Assembly (NCBI RefSeq): GCF_030348825.1
Contig: NZ_JAUCES010000005.1
Location: 1,736,001 to 1,800,000, forward strand
DNA length: 64,000 nt
Reading direction: 5' to 3'
From: Fictibacillus sp. b24
Lineage (GTDB): Bacteria; Bacillota; Bacilli; Bacillales; Fictibacillaceae
Shown here in pieces: positions 42,537-51,396 of the stretch. A model generated the notes under the pieces. The model was not told where the DNA came from, did not search any database, and worked only from the letters and a program-made list of their open reading frames with translations. Position 1 is the first letter of the stretch, and each line of letters begins with the position of its first letter. A program made the translations under genes and the position numbers.

Positions 42537-43352
42537 GTGGGTAATGGAAGTAGAAAGAATCTTATTCTCGCAGTTGTTACAGATTATGATTGGGATAAAA
42601 TGGGAGTGTTTTTTTTGTCTCTTGAACAAACCGGCTACACAGGTGAGGTTACATTATTTATAGAAAATATTAATCAAGAAACTCAAGAAATGATAAAAAA
42701 ATTAAATATTGCAGTTAATTTAATTCCTATTCAGCGTGTGGGGCTAGAATATATTTTTGCAATAAATGATTATCGTTATTATCTATATTATAAATTCATG
42801 GTAGAAAATGAAAGTAATTATAAAGACGTTTTATTAACTGATATCCGAGATGTATTTTTCCAATCCGATCCTTTTAAAGAAGATTGGAAGCGTGATTCCA
42901 TTACAGTTGCTAAGGAATGCTGCGAGATATCCAAAGAAATCTATAATACGAGATGGATATTAACAAAATTTGGATATCATATTTATAATTCCTTACAAAA
43001 TAAAACTATTCTATGTTCAGGTACTACATATGGTCCGTCTAAACAAATAATCAAATATTTGAAAGAAATGAATGCCGCATTGTTTTATAATGGATATTTT
43101 TCATTATCTGATCAAGCAGTGCACAACTATATAGTTTATAGTGAAAAAATAAAACCAGTATCATTCTCAGACAATAAAACCGGCCCAATTATGACAGTAG
43201 CTTTGGAAGATGAAAATAATTTAGTGATTAACGAAAAGGACCAGATCCTACTCATGAATGGGAAAGTTGCATCAATCGTGCATCAGTATGATCGGAAATC
43301 TTCTTTAGCAAACATGATAAGTACTCGGTATGGAGCTAATTTTTCAAGATAG
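42537..43352 (+). CDS. Putative nucleotide-sugar glycosyltransferase
   Basis: 271 residues, GTG start at 42537 with GAGGAGGG seven bases upstream; a TTG at 42507 is less likely. N-terminal alpha/beta start N-L-I-L-A-V-V-T-D-Y-D-W, then V-L-L-T-D-I-R-D-V-F-F-Q-S-D-P-F near residues 98-113, where D-x-R-D corresponds to the metal/nucleotide-sugar DxD region of GT-A glycosyltransferases, and S-G-T-T-Y-G-P near 161-167. Much more AT-rich than the neighbours (many AAT/ATA/TTA codons), suggesting horizontal acquisition. Its stop lies one base from the stop of the convergent GT61 gene. Confidence 0.72.
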   Translation: MGNGSRKNLILAVVTDYDWDKMGVFFLSLEQTGYTGEVTLFIENINQETQEMIKKLNIAVNLIPIQRVGLEYIFAINDYRYYLYYKFMVENESNYKDVLLTDIRDVFFQSDPFKEDWKRDSITVAKECCEISKEIYNTRWILTKFGYHIYNSLQNKTILCSGTTYGPSKQIIKYLKEMNAALFYNGYFSLSDQAVHNYIVYSEKIKPVSFSDNKTGPIMTVALEDENNLVINEKDQILLMNGKVASIVHQYDRKSSLANMISTRYGANFSR

Positions 43353-43353
43353 G

Positions 43354-44406
43354 TTATTCTTTTTCTAGTTCATGAATAAGTGCAGAGCTATCAATCGACA
43401 TGTCATCAAAACCGGACCAAAAACTATTTGGATTTTCTCTATTTCCTAAAATAAATCGATAGTCTAAATTCATTAGCTTGCTGATTAACCAATAGTGCGG
43501 TTCGATATAACTAGGTGTAAATAATTCAATTACCGTCGTTCCTGGATCGCAAAAAACAAGGTTTGCCAACCCCGCACCATGGGGAGCAACAACTATACTT
43601 GCGGAATAAAAAACTTCAATCTGTTCTTGTATCGGCATCGATTCGAGGAATATGCTATTAAAACCGTACTTATCCAAAACAGATAGTATCTCTCTTTCAT
43701 TAGTAACCTTTCTTCTATTCTTACGTCTAATATAAATCCGTTCATACTTCTGCTTTTTTTCTACCCTAAACTTAGATAAAAGCAAATCTCTAACATATTT
43801 GCACGACCAAGCATTTGGCAAATTCACATAAGAGGGGACAACTAAATTTTTAGCTTTAATATGGAACTTTTCATGCGGGACTAAAATTCGGTCATTGGTG
43901 ATTCCACATGCCCTAAGCGTTTCAAGCTGAAAAGGGAGTGAACGGTGATTAATTATATATTTATCGATCTTAATGTTGCTTTGTTCAATTAAATGAATAC
44001 GTGCCAAATTTTCAAGCAACCAATGAAAATAGTTATAGCCTGCGGGATGATTTAGCATTGCTACGGTCTCATCAATTAGGGTCATAGGAGGCAAAGATTT
44101 TTCTTTAAAAATGGAGTGCTGTTCGGGTGGAGTCATCCATTCAACAGAGAGGTCGTATAGAAGTTTATTGTCTGGTGAGATGACTGCTCTGTCAGACAAA
44201 ACTCGTCCACCTGGTAAACTCGCTACAAAGGCTTTATTGCTGTATTCAGGTTTTCCTTCAATTATTTTATATTCTTCTACTCTTCCAACAGCTGGATTTT
44301 TTAATTCCGGGTAAATTTTATATAAACGTTCTTGGTTCCCCGTAATACCTATCCAATCAAGTGTTGAAAAGTAGAAATCCTTTGGTGGCAGTAATTCGTC
44401 TTTCAT
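43354..44406 (-). CDS. Glycosyltransferase family 61 (DUF563) protein
   Basis: 350 residues. GT61 hallmarks: H-P-A-G-Y-N-Y-F-H-W-L-L-E-N-L-A-R-I near residues 117-134 and V-A-P-H-G-A-G-L-A-N-L-V-F near 272-284, with E-L-F-T-P and R-R-x-N-R-R segments. No signal peptide. GT61 proteins add sugars to glycans or glycoproteins, and in Firmicutes occur in surface-polysaccharide clusters. Convergent with the preceding gene. AT-rich; probably transferred with its partner. No flippase, polymerase or sugar-nucleotide genes are nearby. Confidence 0.85.
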   Translation of the reverse strand: MKDELLPPKDFYFSTLDWIGITGNQERLYKIYPELKNPAVGRVEEYKIIEGKPEYSNKAFVASLPGGRVLSDRAVISPDNKLLYDLSVEWMTPPEQHSIFKEKSLPPMTLIDETVAMLNHPAGYNYFHWLLENLARIHLIEQSNIKIDKYIINHRSLPFQLETLRACGITNDRILVPHEKFHIKAKNLVVPSYVNLPNAWSCKYVRDLLLSKFRVEKKQKYERIYIRRKNRRKVTNEREILSVLDKYGFNSIFLESMPIQEQIEVFYSASIVVAPHGAGLANLVFCDPGTTVIELFTPSYIEPHYWLISKLMNLDYRFILGNRENPNSFWSGFDDMSIDSSALIHELEKE

Positions 44407-44554
44407 TGTCCATTCACCTGCAGCTTCATTTTGTTATTGTATTGTATGTGAGATTTTGATATGTGATTGTACTTTTTTGCAGTTTACTGCTTCTGGCTGT
44501 TCATCTGCGGTAAACTGAGAAGAAATCATCCAACAAAAAAAGGTAAACTTTTTT

Positions 44555-44578
44555 GGACTTGATCATATGATTAAGTCC
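44555..44578. repeat. 24-bp palindrome next to the right direct repeat
   Basis: GGACTTGATCAT pairs with ATGATTAAGTCC (one G-U). Three bases separate it from the right direct repeat, at the islet boundary. No poly-T tail. Confidence 0.75.
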
Positions 44579-44581
44579 CTG

Positions 44582-44602
44582 TTTCATTACGAACAAATAT
44601 TC
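44582..44602 (+). promoter_or_regulatory. Right 21-bp direct repeat containing a LexA-like box upstream of mrfA
   Basis: Contains CGAACAAATATTCG (44590-44603), differing from the Bacillus LexA consensus CGAACnnnnGTTCG at one base. It lies 27 bases before the mrfA ATG. The left copy lacks the final G. Operator function is inference. Confidence 0.5.
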
Positions 44603-44629
44603 GTTAAAATAGATAATGAGGTGGTAGAC

Positions 44630-46912
44630 ATGTTTCGAAAAAAATCCATCCAGCAAGTCATGGATGTTTTACGTGAACCTGATATATCAAAACAAATTGT
44701 GCACTGGAAGACGATCGAGCCAAAAAAAGCGGTTTCGGTTCCACTGCCAGACTCTTTGCATATAAACATTCAATCTGCTCTTCAAAAAAGAGGGATTTCT
44801 TCACTATATATTCATCAGTTATCGGCGTATGAAGCGGCGCTAAGAAAAGAAAGCTTTGTAGCGGTAACACCAACGGCTTCAGGGAAAACGCTTTGCTACA
44901 ACTTGCCAGTGCTGCAAGAGGTAGCAAACAATCCTGAATCTCGTGCTCTATATCTTTTTCCTACAAAAGCTCTAGCTCAAGATCAAAAATCAGAGATGAA
45001 TGAACTGATCGATGAGATGGAACTAGATATTAAGAGTTATACGTATGATGGCGATACACCAGCAAATATCCGCCAAGTGGTGAGAAAAGCGGGGAACATC
45101 GTCATGACGAATCCTGATATGCTTCATGCTGCTGTTCTACCGCATCATACGAAATGGGTCTCTTTATTTGAGAACTTAAAATATGTCGTTGTAGATGAGC
45201 TGCATACATATCGAGGTGTGTTCGGAAGCCATGTGGCAAATGTAATCCGGCGATTAAAACGCATCTGCAAGTTTTACGGAAGCGATCCGATCTTCATCTG
45301 CACCTCTGCAACCATAGCGAATCCAAAAGAGTTAGCAGAACAGCTTACAGGAAACCCAATGACACTGATCAATAACAATGGTGCCCCAGCTGGACGTAAG
45401 CATTTTCTGTTTTATAATCCTCCAGTCGTAAACAAACCGCTTAACGTAAGGCGAAGTGCAACACTGGAAGCCAGAAATCTCGCCAAACTGTTTTTAGAAA
45501 ACCACATACAAACGATTGTATTTGCGCGAAGCCGTGTAAGAGTTGAGATTCTGCTTACTTATTTACAAGAGCTCGTGAAAAAGGAGTTTGGCACGAAGTC
45601 GATTCAAGGCTACCGTGGAGGCTATCTGCCTAAACAGCGGCGAGCCATTGAAAAAGGACTTCGAAACGGAGAGGTTATGGGTGTCGTTTCGACTAATGCA
45701 TTGGAACTTGGTGTCGATATCGGTCAGCTTCATGCATGCATTTTGACTGGCTATCCAGGTTCGATTGCAAGTGCGTGGCAACAGGCTGGACGAGCAGGAC
45801 GCCGTCAGGATGAAAGTGTGGTCATAATGGTAGCATCATCATCACCACTAGACCAGTATGTTATACAAAACCCGGATTACTTCTTTGAACGTTCACCAGA
45901 ATCGGCTCGAATGAATCCAGACAACTTAATTATTTTAGTAGATCATCTGAAATGTGCTGCTTATGAACTGCCATTTCAAGAAAACGATAAATTTGGCAAT
46001 CAAGAGATACAGGATGTTTTAGAGTTTCTAGTGGATGAACAAGTCCTTCATAAACGCGGAAAGCATTTTTATTGGATGAACGATTCGTTCCCAGCTCATA
46101 ACATCTCACTGCGTTCAGCATCCCAGGAAAACGTCGTCATCATAGATCAAACGAATGTCGCTGATGTAAAAGTAATCGGTGAGATGGACCGGTTTAGTTC
46201 GATGACCCTTCTTCATGAAGAAGCCATCTATCTCCATCAAGGTACACAATATCAAGTCGAAAAACTCGATTATGAAGAGAAGAAAGCATTTGTTCGTGAA
46301 GTGGACGTAGACTATTTTACTGATGCAAATCTTGCTGTTTCATTAAACGTGCTGGAAGTGGACAAAGAAACAAAAAACGAACAAAATGCTAAAGCCTACG
46401 GCGATGTTATGGTCGTCGCTAAAGCGACAATCTTTAAAAAAATTAAATTCGAAACTCATGATAACATTGGATCTGGACCGATTCATCTGCCTGAAGAGGA
46501 ACTTCATACTTCCGCAACGTGGTTAACGTTCCAAAATGAAGACTTGAGTGAAGAAAAGCTAGAAGCGGGTCTACTGGGGATTGCACACGTGCTGCGCCAC
46601 GTTGCACCATTATTTGTTATGTGCGATGCAAATGACTTACACGTGGTTCCACAAGTGAAAGCCGTTCATAATCAGCTGCCAACGATCTTTATCTATGATC
46701 GTTATCCAGGCGGTATCGGACTAAGTGAAAAAGTGTATGGCTCGTGGGATACGGTACTTGAACAAGCACTTGCCATGATAAAACGCTGTCCATGCGAAAA
46801 CGGCTGCCCGTCTTGTACAGGTACGCTGGAAGAAGGAAATAACAGCAAAGAGCTTGCTGTGAAACTGATATCTCAAATTAAAGGAGCGGCACATCATGTC
46901 GATTCAAAATAA
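44630..46912 (+). CDS. mrfA: DEXH-box DNA helicase MrfA (YprA)
   Basis: 760 residues from ATG 44630 (GAGGTGG upstream); a frame opening at 44567 is rejected. Walker A T-P-T-A-S-G-K-T-L near residues 81-89, V-V-D-E-L-H-T-Y (DExH), S-A-T, and motif VI Q-A-G-R-A-G-R-R. The C-terminal domain (DUF1998) carries C-P-C-E-N-G-C-P-S-C, four cysteines for zinc. In B. subtilis MrfA and MrfB act in mitomycin C repair. Overlaps mrfB by 17 bases. Confidence 0.93.
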   Translation: MFRKKSIQQVMDVLREPDISKQIVHWKTIEPKKAVSVPLPDSLHINIQSALQKRGISSLYIHQLSAYEAALRKESFVAVTPTASGKTLCYNLPVLQEVANNPESRALYLFPTKALAQDQKSEMNELIDEMELDIKSYTYDGDTPANIRQVVRKAGNIVMTNPDMLHAAVLPHHTKWVSLFENLKYVVVDELHTYRGVFGSHVANVIRRLKRICKFYGSDPIFICTSATIANPKELAEQLTGNPMTLINNNGAPAGRKHFLFYNPPVVNKPLNVRRSATLEARNLAKLFLENHIQTIVFARSRVRVEILLTYLQELVKKEFGTKSIQGYRGGYLPKQRRAIEKGLRNGEVMGVVSTNALELGVDIGQLHACILTGYPGSIASAWQQAGRAGRRQDESVVIMVASSSPLDQYVIQNPDYFFERSPESARMNPDNLIILVDHLKCAAYELPFQENDKFGNQEIQDVLEFLVDEQVLHKRGKHFYWMNDSFPAHNISLRSASQENVVIIDQTNVADVKVIGEMDRFSSMTLLHEEAIYLHQGTQYQVEKLDYEEKKAFVREVDVDYFTDANLAVSLNVLEVDKETKNEQNAKAYGDVMVVAKATIFKKIKFETHDNIGSGPIHLPEEELHTSATWLTFQNEDLSEEKLEAGLLGIAHVLRHVAPLFVMCDANDLHVVPQVKAVHNQLPTIFIYDRYPGGIGLSEKVYGSWDTVLEQALAMIKRCPCENGCPSCTGTLEEGNNSKELAVKLISQIKGAAHHVDSK

Positions 46913-48161
46913 ATTGAACCGGCTAAAAAAGCATATGGTTAACCCTGTTTCGACACCACCTCTTCAAACAAAAACGACAACTGAGACTCCAAAAGATCCT
47001 GCAATTGATCATGCAGAATATTGGGAGAAGTTTGGAGCCGAACCTTACTTTTTTGAAGACGATTATTGCATCATTCGAAAAGTGCAATATCCGCTCGATC
47101 AAGTTTGGGGGCGCTATCCGTTTTCTGACGTGAAGAATGCAGTGGCACAGTGGCAGGAAGTAAATGCGCATCATCCCCTCAACGCTAAAGGTCTGGACGT
47201 CTCTGAACTGTTATTTTTCGATACAGAGACAACCGGTTTAAGCGGTGGAGCGGGAAATACGATCTTTATGCTCGGAATGAGCCAAATAAAAGAAGATCAC
47301 GTTTTGGTTCATCAGTTTTTCTTGCCGGGACCAGGGTCTGAAGTGGCACTTTATCATTACTTTTTAAATCATGTAAAGAAATTGCGAAACCTTGTGACAT
47401 ATAACGGAAAATCGTTTGATTGGCCACAAGTAAAAACACGTCATACGCTAATCAGAGATTATGTTCCGTCATTGCCTGAGTTCGGCCACTTTGATCTGCT
47501 GCATGGTGCAAGAAGGCTTTGGAAAGAGACGCTTCCTGCAGTAAAGCTTTCGGTTGTTGAAAAAGAGATTTTAGGCGTAAATCGGATACACGACACTCCT
47601 GGATTTTTAGCTCCAATGCTTTATTTTCAATATTGCAACGAAGGAGATCCGTCGCTCTTAGAAGGTGTTTTTCAGCATAATGAGTGGGATGTATTATCGT
47701 TAATTACACTCTTTACACATATGTCTGGCGTTGTGACAGGGAATAGTTTCCGGACAGAGAAGGAAACGTATGAAGCGGCTCGATGGTTTGAATCATTAAA
47801 TGAAATAGAATTTGCTTCATCCCTTTACGATGAAGTCCTTCAAACGGGAACTTCACTGCAATCTCAATCAAAAAAATCGCTTGCTGCTCTATATAAAAAG
47901 CAGAACAAAATAGAGATTTCTGTTCAATACTGGCTTGAATTGCTTCAGGAAAATGAGCTGGATGAAGAGCCTGCAGTTGAGCTTTCTAAATATTATGAGC
48001 ACGTACAAAAAGATTATGAAAAAGCGCTCCATTTTGCAGTTGCCGCATATACCGTCTGGAAGGGTAAAAAAAGATTAACAAAGAGGAAAGAAGAGCAGGA
48101 AAAACGGGCTTTTGCAAAAAGGATCGAACGATTAGAACAACGCATCATCCAATATTCGTAA
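46896..48161 (+). CDS. mrfB: DnaQ-like exonuclease MrfB (YprB)
   Basis: 421 residues. RNase H-like exonuclease: L-F-F-D-T-E-T-T-G near residues 108-116 (DxE), Y-N-G-K-S-F-D-W near 168-175, and H-N-E-W-D-V-L-S near 263-270 (catalytic D). A C-terminal TPR-like helical region (about 295-405) follows. Partner of MrfA in mitomycin C repair; co-transcribed with it and starting inside its 3' end. Confidence 0.92.
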   Translation: MSIQNKLNRLKKHMVNPVSTPPLQTKTTTETPKDPAIDHAEYWEKFGAEPYFFEDDYCIIRKVQYPLDQVWGRYPFSDVKNAVAQWQEVNAHHPLNAKGLDVSELLFFDTETTGLSGGAGNTIFMLGMSQIKEDHVLVHQFFLPGPGSEVALYHYFLNHVKKLRNLVTYNGKSFDWPQVKTRHTLIRDYVPSLPEFGHFDLLHGARRLWKETLPAVKLSVVEKEILGVNRIHDTPGFLAPMLYFQYCNEGDPSLLEGVFQHNEWDVLSLITLFTHMSGVVTGNSFRTEKETYEAARWFESLNEIEFASSLYDEVLQTGTSLQSQSKKSLAALYKKQNKIEISVQYWLELLQENELDEEPAVELSKYYEHVQKDYEKALHFAVAAYTVWKGKKRLTKRKEEQEKRAFAKRIERLEQRIIQYS

Positions 48162-48423
48162 AAATTCGTCAAATTTATGAATAAGTTCAAAATATCTCTT
48201 CTCAATTGCCTTTGTTTTTTGTAGAATAAGAGAGGACATGAAAATGTTTTTGAAAAAATAAATTTCCCCTCTTTTTATTCCCCGGGTAAGCGCAAAATAC
48301 GCCATGAAACCTCATATTTCTACGTGGTTTTCGTCAATATTCTGTGTTGTTCGATTGTTTTCGCAAAATAACCCAAAAAGTAAAGAGGGAAATGATATAT
48401 TTTAAGCTATGGAGAGATGGTAC
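48162..48423. other. mrfB-ypsA gap before the small membrane peptide
   Basis: AT-rich, no convincing promoter, terminator or ORF seen apart from the small gene starting at 48424. Confidence 0.4.
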
Positions 48424-48516
48424 GTGAAGCAGTGGATTGTCGTTCTATTTTTTGTTGTAGTCGGTTTAACGCTCATGATTGGCAATGAAATCAGTCATTC
48501 AACACAAAACTTTTAA
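48424..48516 (+). CDS. Putative 30-residue single-pass membrane peptide
   Basis: GTG start at 48424 with GGAGAG seven bases upstream (an ATG at 48409 would include the SD). Reads V-K-Q-W-I-V-V-L-F-F-V-V-V-G-L-T-L-M-I-G-N-E-I-S-H-S-T-Q-N-F: one membrane helix at residues 4-20 and a short polar tail. A hairpin (AAAGCCCGGCT...AGCCGGGTGTTTT, 48518-48549) follows immediately, which supports expression. Function unknown. Confidence 0.55.
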   Translation: MKQWIVVLFFVVVGLTLMIGNEISHSTQNF

Positions 48517-48572
48517 TGAAAAGCCCGGCTATGAATGAAGCCGGGTGTTTTCATTAATAGGGGGTTTATTAA

Positions 48573-49133
48573 ATGCTTCAAACGTTACTCATAAGCGGTT
48601 ACAAAGCCCATGAGCTAGGCATCTTTAGTGATAAGCATGAAGGGGTATACTACATAAAGAAAGCACTACAGAATAGAATCGTTTCTTTACTTGATGAAGG
48701 ATTAGAATGGGTCATCATCAGCGGCCAGCCTGGTGTGGAAATGTGGGCTGCAGAAGTGGTGTTTGAGCTGCAGCTGGAGTACGCTGATTTGAAGCTTGCC
48801 GTTTTAACACCATTTTTAGAGCAAGAAGCACGCTGGAAAGAAAATGTACAAGAAAAATATCACGAAATTTTAGCTCAGGCAGATTTTGTGGATTCTGTAA
48901 GCCGGAAGCCTTATGAGTCGCCTGGCCAGCTGCGTGTGAAGAATCAGTTTCTGGTGCAGAAAAGCGATGCTATTCTTCTTCTTTACGACGAAGAAAAGGA
49001 TGGTTCGCCGAAGTATTATCTAGATGCAGCCAAACAAAAGCAGGAAATGGACAATTCGTACGAAATATTTTATATTACTCCTTATGACTTGGATGTTCTT
49101 GTTCAAGAAGAACAATATAATCGCAATGAATAA
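48573..49133 (+). CDS. ypsA: YpsA family protein (DUF1273, SLOG-like)
   Basis: 186 residues. I-S-G-Y-K-A-H-E-L-G-I-F near residues 7-18 and I-S-G-Q-P-G-V-E-M-W-A-A-E near 49-61 are family hallmarks; a Rossmann-like SLOG fold for nucleotide binding is expected. In B. subtilis YpsA affects cell division and lies beside gpsB, as here. No membrane segments. Ends 84 bases before gpsB. Confidence 0.92.
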   Translation: MLQTLLISGYKAHELGIFSDKHEGVYYIKKALQNRIVSLLDEGLEWVIISGQPGVEMWAAEVVFELQLEYADLKLAVLTPFLEQEARWKENVQEKYHEILAQADFVDSVSRKPYESPGQLRVKNQFLVQKSDAILLLYDEEKDGSPKYYLDAAKQKQEMDNSYEIFYITPYDLDVLVQEEQYNRNE

Positions 49134-49216
49134 GTAAGAGTAAAGTAGAAAGAAATTGACATTTAGGTCAGGTAATGAAAAAATAAATCTTAGAATCTTT
49201 GTGTGAGGTGATTCAC

Positions 49217-49531
49217 ATGAGTGAACAGCGTTTTCATTTAACGGCGAAAGAAATATTGGAAAAAGACTTTAAACAAGGCTTTCGTGGCTATGATCAAGAC
49301 GAAGTAGACAAATTCTTAGATCTTATCATTAAGGATTATGAAAACTTCCAAAAAGAGTACGATGCGGTTGTCCAAGAAAACAATCGACTGCGCAGAGATG
49401 CTCAAAATTCTTCTGATCATCAGCAGACACGCAGAATGCCTGCAGTAACTTCAAGTACGACGAACTCCGATATTCTTCAGCGTTTGTCTAACTTGGAAAA
49501 ACATGTTTTTGGCAGCAAATTATACGATTGA
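49217..49531 (+). CDS. gpsB: Cell division/cell wall regulator GpsB
   Basis: 104 residues from ATG 49217 (GTGAGGTGATT upstream); the frame from 49199 is an extension. N-terminal DivIVA-like domain (L-T-A-K-E-I-L-E-K-D-F-K...G-Y-D-Q-D-E-V-D-K-F-L-D near 8-37), coiled coil to about 65, a linker and the C-terminal trimerisation helix (L-Q-R-L-S-N-L-E-K-H-V-F). GpsB shuttles PBP1 (PonA) between sidewall and septum; the S-R-x-x-R-R docking motif is present in the PonA of this window. Confidence 0.95.
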   Translation: MSEQRFHLTAKEILEKDFKQGFRGYDQDEVDKFLDLIIKDYENFQKEYDAVVQENNRLRRDAQNSSDHQQTRRMPAVTSSTTNSDILQRLSNLEKHVFGSKLYD

Positions 49532-49548
49532 TTCCAGTTATTATCCAT

Positions 49549-49577
49549 TTGTTTTTATGAGTTTTGCATGCTATAAT
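49549..49577 (+). promoter_or_regulatory. Promoter of rnpB
   Basis: TTGTTT (49549-49554), 17-bp spacer, extended -10 TGCTATAAT (TATAAT at 49572-49577), about 22 bases upstream of the mature RNA. Confidence 0.65.
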
Positions 49578-49598
49578 GAATCTTGCTTTTAAAAACTA

Positions 49599-50028
49599 AA
49601 TCAATAACGTTCGGGTAATCGCTGGACTAGATTTTCTAGTTTAGAGGAAAGTCCATGCTCGCACGGATCTGAGATGACCGTAATGATCGTGCCTGGCCAA
49701 AAAATAAGCCAGGGTATCTTGGTTTGCTCTTTTTGAGCTTACTGGGTTAACGGCAGGGAACGCACCTAAGTCCATTGGATATGGTGTTAATACCTTGAAA
49801 GTGCCACAGTGACGTAGTCCCGATGGAAACTGAGGGAGTGGAACGAGGTAAACCCCACGAGCGAGAAACCCAAATTATGGTAGGGGAGTTTCCCACTTCG
49901 GAATTGAACGAATGGGAGAACAAAAAGCTAAGGCTTTTTGTAGATAGATGATTACCACCGGTGTACGAGGCTACCAGCCGTTTGCAGTACTAAGGAACAG
50001 AACATGGCTTACAGAACGTTATTGGTAC
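49599..50028 (+). ncRNA. rnpB: RNase P RNA (bacterial type B)
   Basis: Recognised by conserved blocks: GTTCGGGTAATCGCT, GAGGAAAGTCCATGCTCGCAC, GTGCCACAGTGACG, GGTAAACCCC, GAGCGAGAAACCCAAAT, GTAGATAGATGATTACC and GGCTTACAGAACGTT. The ends pair: CAATAACGTT (49602-49611) with AACGTTATTG (50015-50024). It is the catalytic subunit of RNase P, which matures tRNA 5' ends. In B. subtilis it also lies between gpsB and ypsC. Exact ends are estimated. Confidence 0.96.
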
Positions 50029-50049
50029 CTAAATTAAAGCTGAATGAGG

Positions 50050-50073
50050 GCCCCGTTTACCGGGGCTTTTTCT
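50050..50073 (+). terminator. Terminator of rnpB
   Basis: GCCCCG, loop TTTAC, CGGGGC, five T. Confidence 0.9.
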
Positions 50074-50153
50074 ATTTTACATAAAAAAGAGTCTGGAATT
50101 AAGGGTATACTGTTAACAACACTAAATGCAAGAGAAGTAAGGAGTTTTATGAT

Positions 50154-51302
50154 ATGGCACAATTACGACTGCTCGCGACAGCTGCTATGGGATTAGAGGC
50201 CCTTGTAGCAAATGAAGTGCGCGCACTAGGTTTTGAAAACGTAAAAGTTGAAAATGGAAAAGTGTATTTTGATGGTGATGAGAAAACACTCGTAAAAGCT
50301 AATCTATGGCTGCGTACAGCTGACCGCGTTAAACTTGTAGTAGGTGAATTTACAGCAGAAACATTTGATGAATTGTTCGAAAAAACAAAAGCACTTCCAT
50401 GGGCTGAATTTATCCCGGAGGATGGAGAATTCCCTGTAATTGGAAGATCGGTAAAATCAAAACTTTTCTCCGTATCTGACTGTCAGGCGATTGTAAAGAA
50501 AGCAGTAGTCGATAACTTAAAAACGGCTTACAACCGTAAAACATGGTTTCCCGAAGACGGTGCATTGTATCGGATTGAAGTTGCAATCCATAAAGATATC
50601 GCAACTTTAACGCTTGATACGAGTGGTACAGGTCTTCATAAGCGTGGTTACCGTGAACTGCATAGTGGTGCGCCGATTAAAGAAACGATGGCAGCAGCGC
50701 TTATCATGCTGACAAACTGGACACCAGACAAACCTTTCGCTGATCCTTTCTGTGGATCTGGAACACTTCCTATAGAGGCAGCGATGATCGGGCAAAACAT
50801 CGCGCCTGGATTAAATCGGGAATTTGCTTCTGAAAAATGGAACTGGATCGATAAAAAGGTTTGGTATGAGGCAGTAGGAGAAGCTCAAGACGTTGCAAAA
50901 TACGATTTGCCTCTTGAGATTCAAGGATCGGATATTGATCATAAGATGATTGAACTGTCCAAGAACAATGCAAACGAAGCCGGGTTTGAAGATTTTATCA
51001 CGTTTAAACAGATGCAAGTGCGTGATTTTACTACACGAAAAGAGTACGGTTGCCTTGTGACGAACCCACCTTATGGAGAGCGATTAGGTGAGAGAGATGA
51101 AGTAGCACAGATGTACCGTGATCTTGGGCATGCGATGAAACCATATGACACGTGGAGTGTATATGTGATTACTTCAAACGAAAAGTTTGAAGAATACTAC
51201 GGCCGTTCAGCAACAAAGAAACGCAAATTGTACAACGGTGATCTGAAGACGGATTACTACCAATACTTCGGGAAGAGACCACCTAGACAGCAGCAATCGT
51301 AG
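50154..51302 (+). CDS. ypsC: THUMP-domain class I RNA methyltransferase (YpsC/RlmL-like)
   Basis: 382 residues. N-terminal ferredoxin-like/THUMP region (A-M-G-L-E-A-L-V-A-N-E-V near residues 12-23) and a C-terminal SAM-dependent methyltransferase with D-P-F-C-G-S-G-T-L-P-I-E-A-A (SAM loop, near 198-211), I-Q-G-S-D-I-D and the catalytic motif V-T-N-P-P-Y-G-E-R (near 301-309) typical of N2-guanine methylation of rRNA. The modified nucleotide is not proven here. Terminator at 51338. Confidence 0.93.
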   Translation: MAQLRLLATAAMGLEALVANEVRALGFENVKVENGKVYFDGDEKTLVKANLWLRTADRVKLVVGEFTAETFDELFEKTKALPWAEFIPEDGEFPVIGRSVKSKLFSVSDCQAIVKKAVVDNLKTAYNRKTWFPEDGALYRIEVAIHKDIATLTLDTSGTGLHKRGYRELHSGAPIKETMAAALIMLTNWTPDKPFADPFCGSGTLPIEAAMIGQNIAPGLNREFASEKWNWIDKKVWYEAVGEAQDVAKYDLPLEIQGSDIDHKMIELSKNNANEAGFEDFITFKQMQVRDFTTRKEYGCLVTNPPYGERLGERDEVAQMYRDLGHAMKPYDTWSVYVITSNEKFEEYYGRSATKKRKLYNGDLKTDYYQYFGKRPPRQQQS

Positions 51303-51337
51303 ATTCGTGGAATGCTGCAATAAATTCATAATAAATT

Positions 51338-51371
51338 ACAGGCTGGCTCATACAGAGCTGGCCTGTTTTAC
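51338..51371 (+). terminator. Terminator after ypsC
   Basis: ACAGGCTGGCTC, loop ATACA, GAGCTGGCCTGT with wobble pairs, short T run. Confidence 0.75.
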
Positions 51372-51396
51372 TATTTATTCCTCAATCCACCTAATA

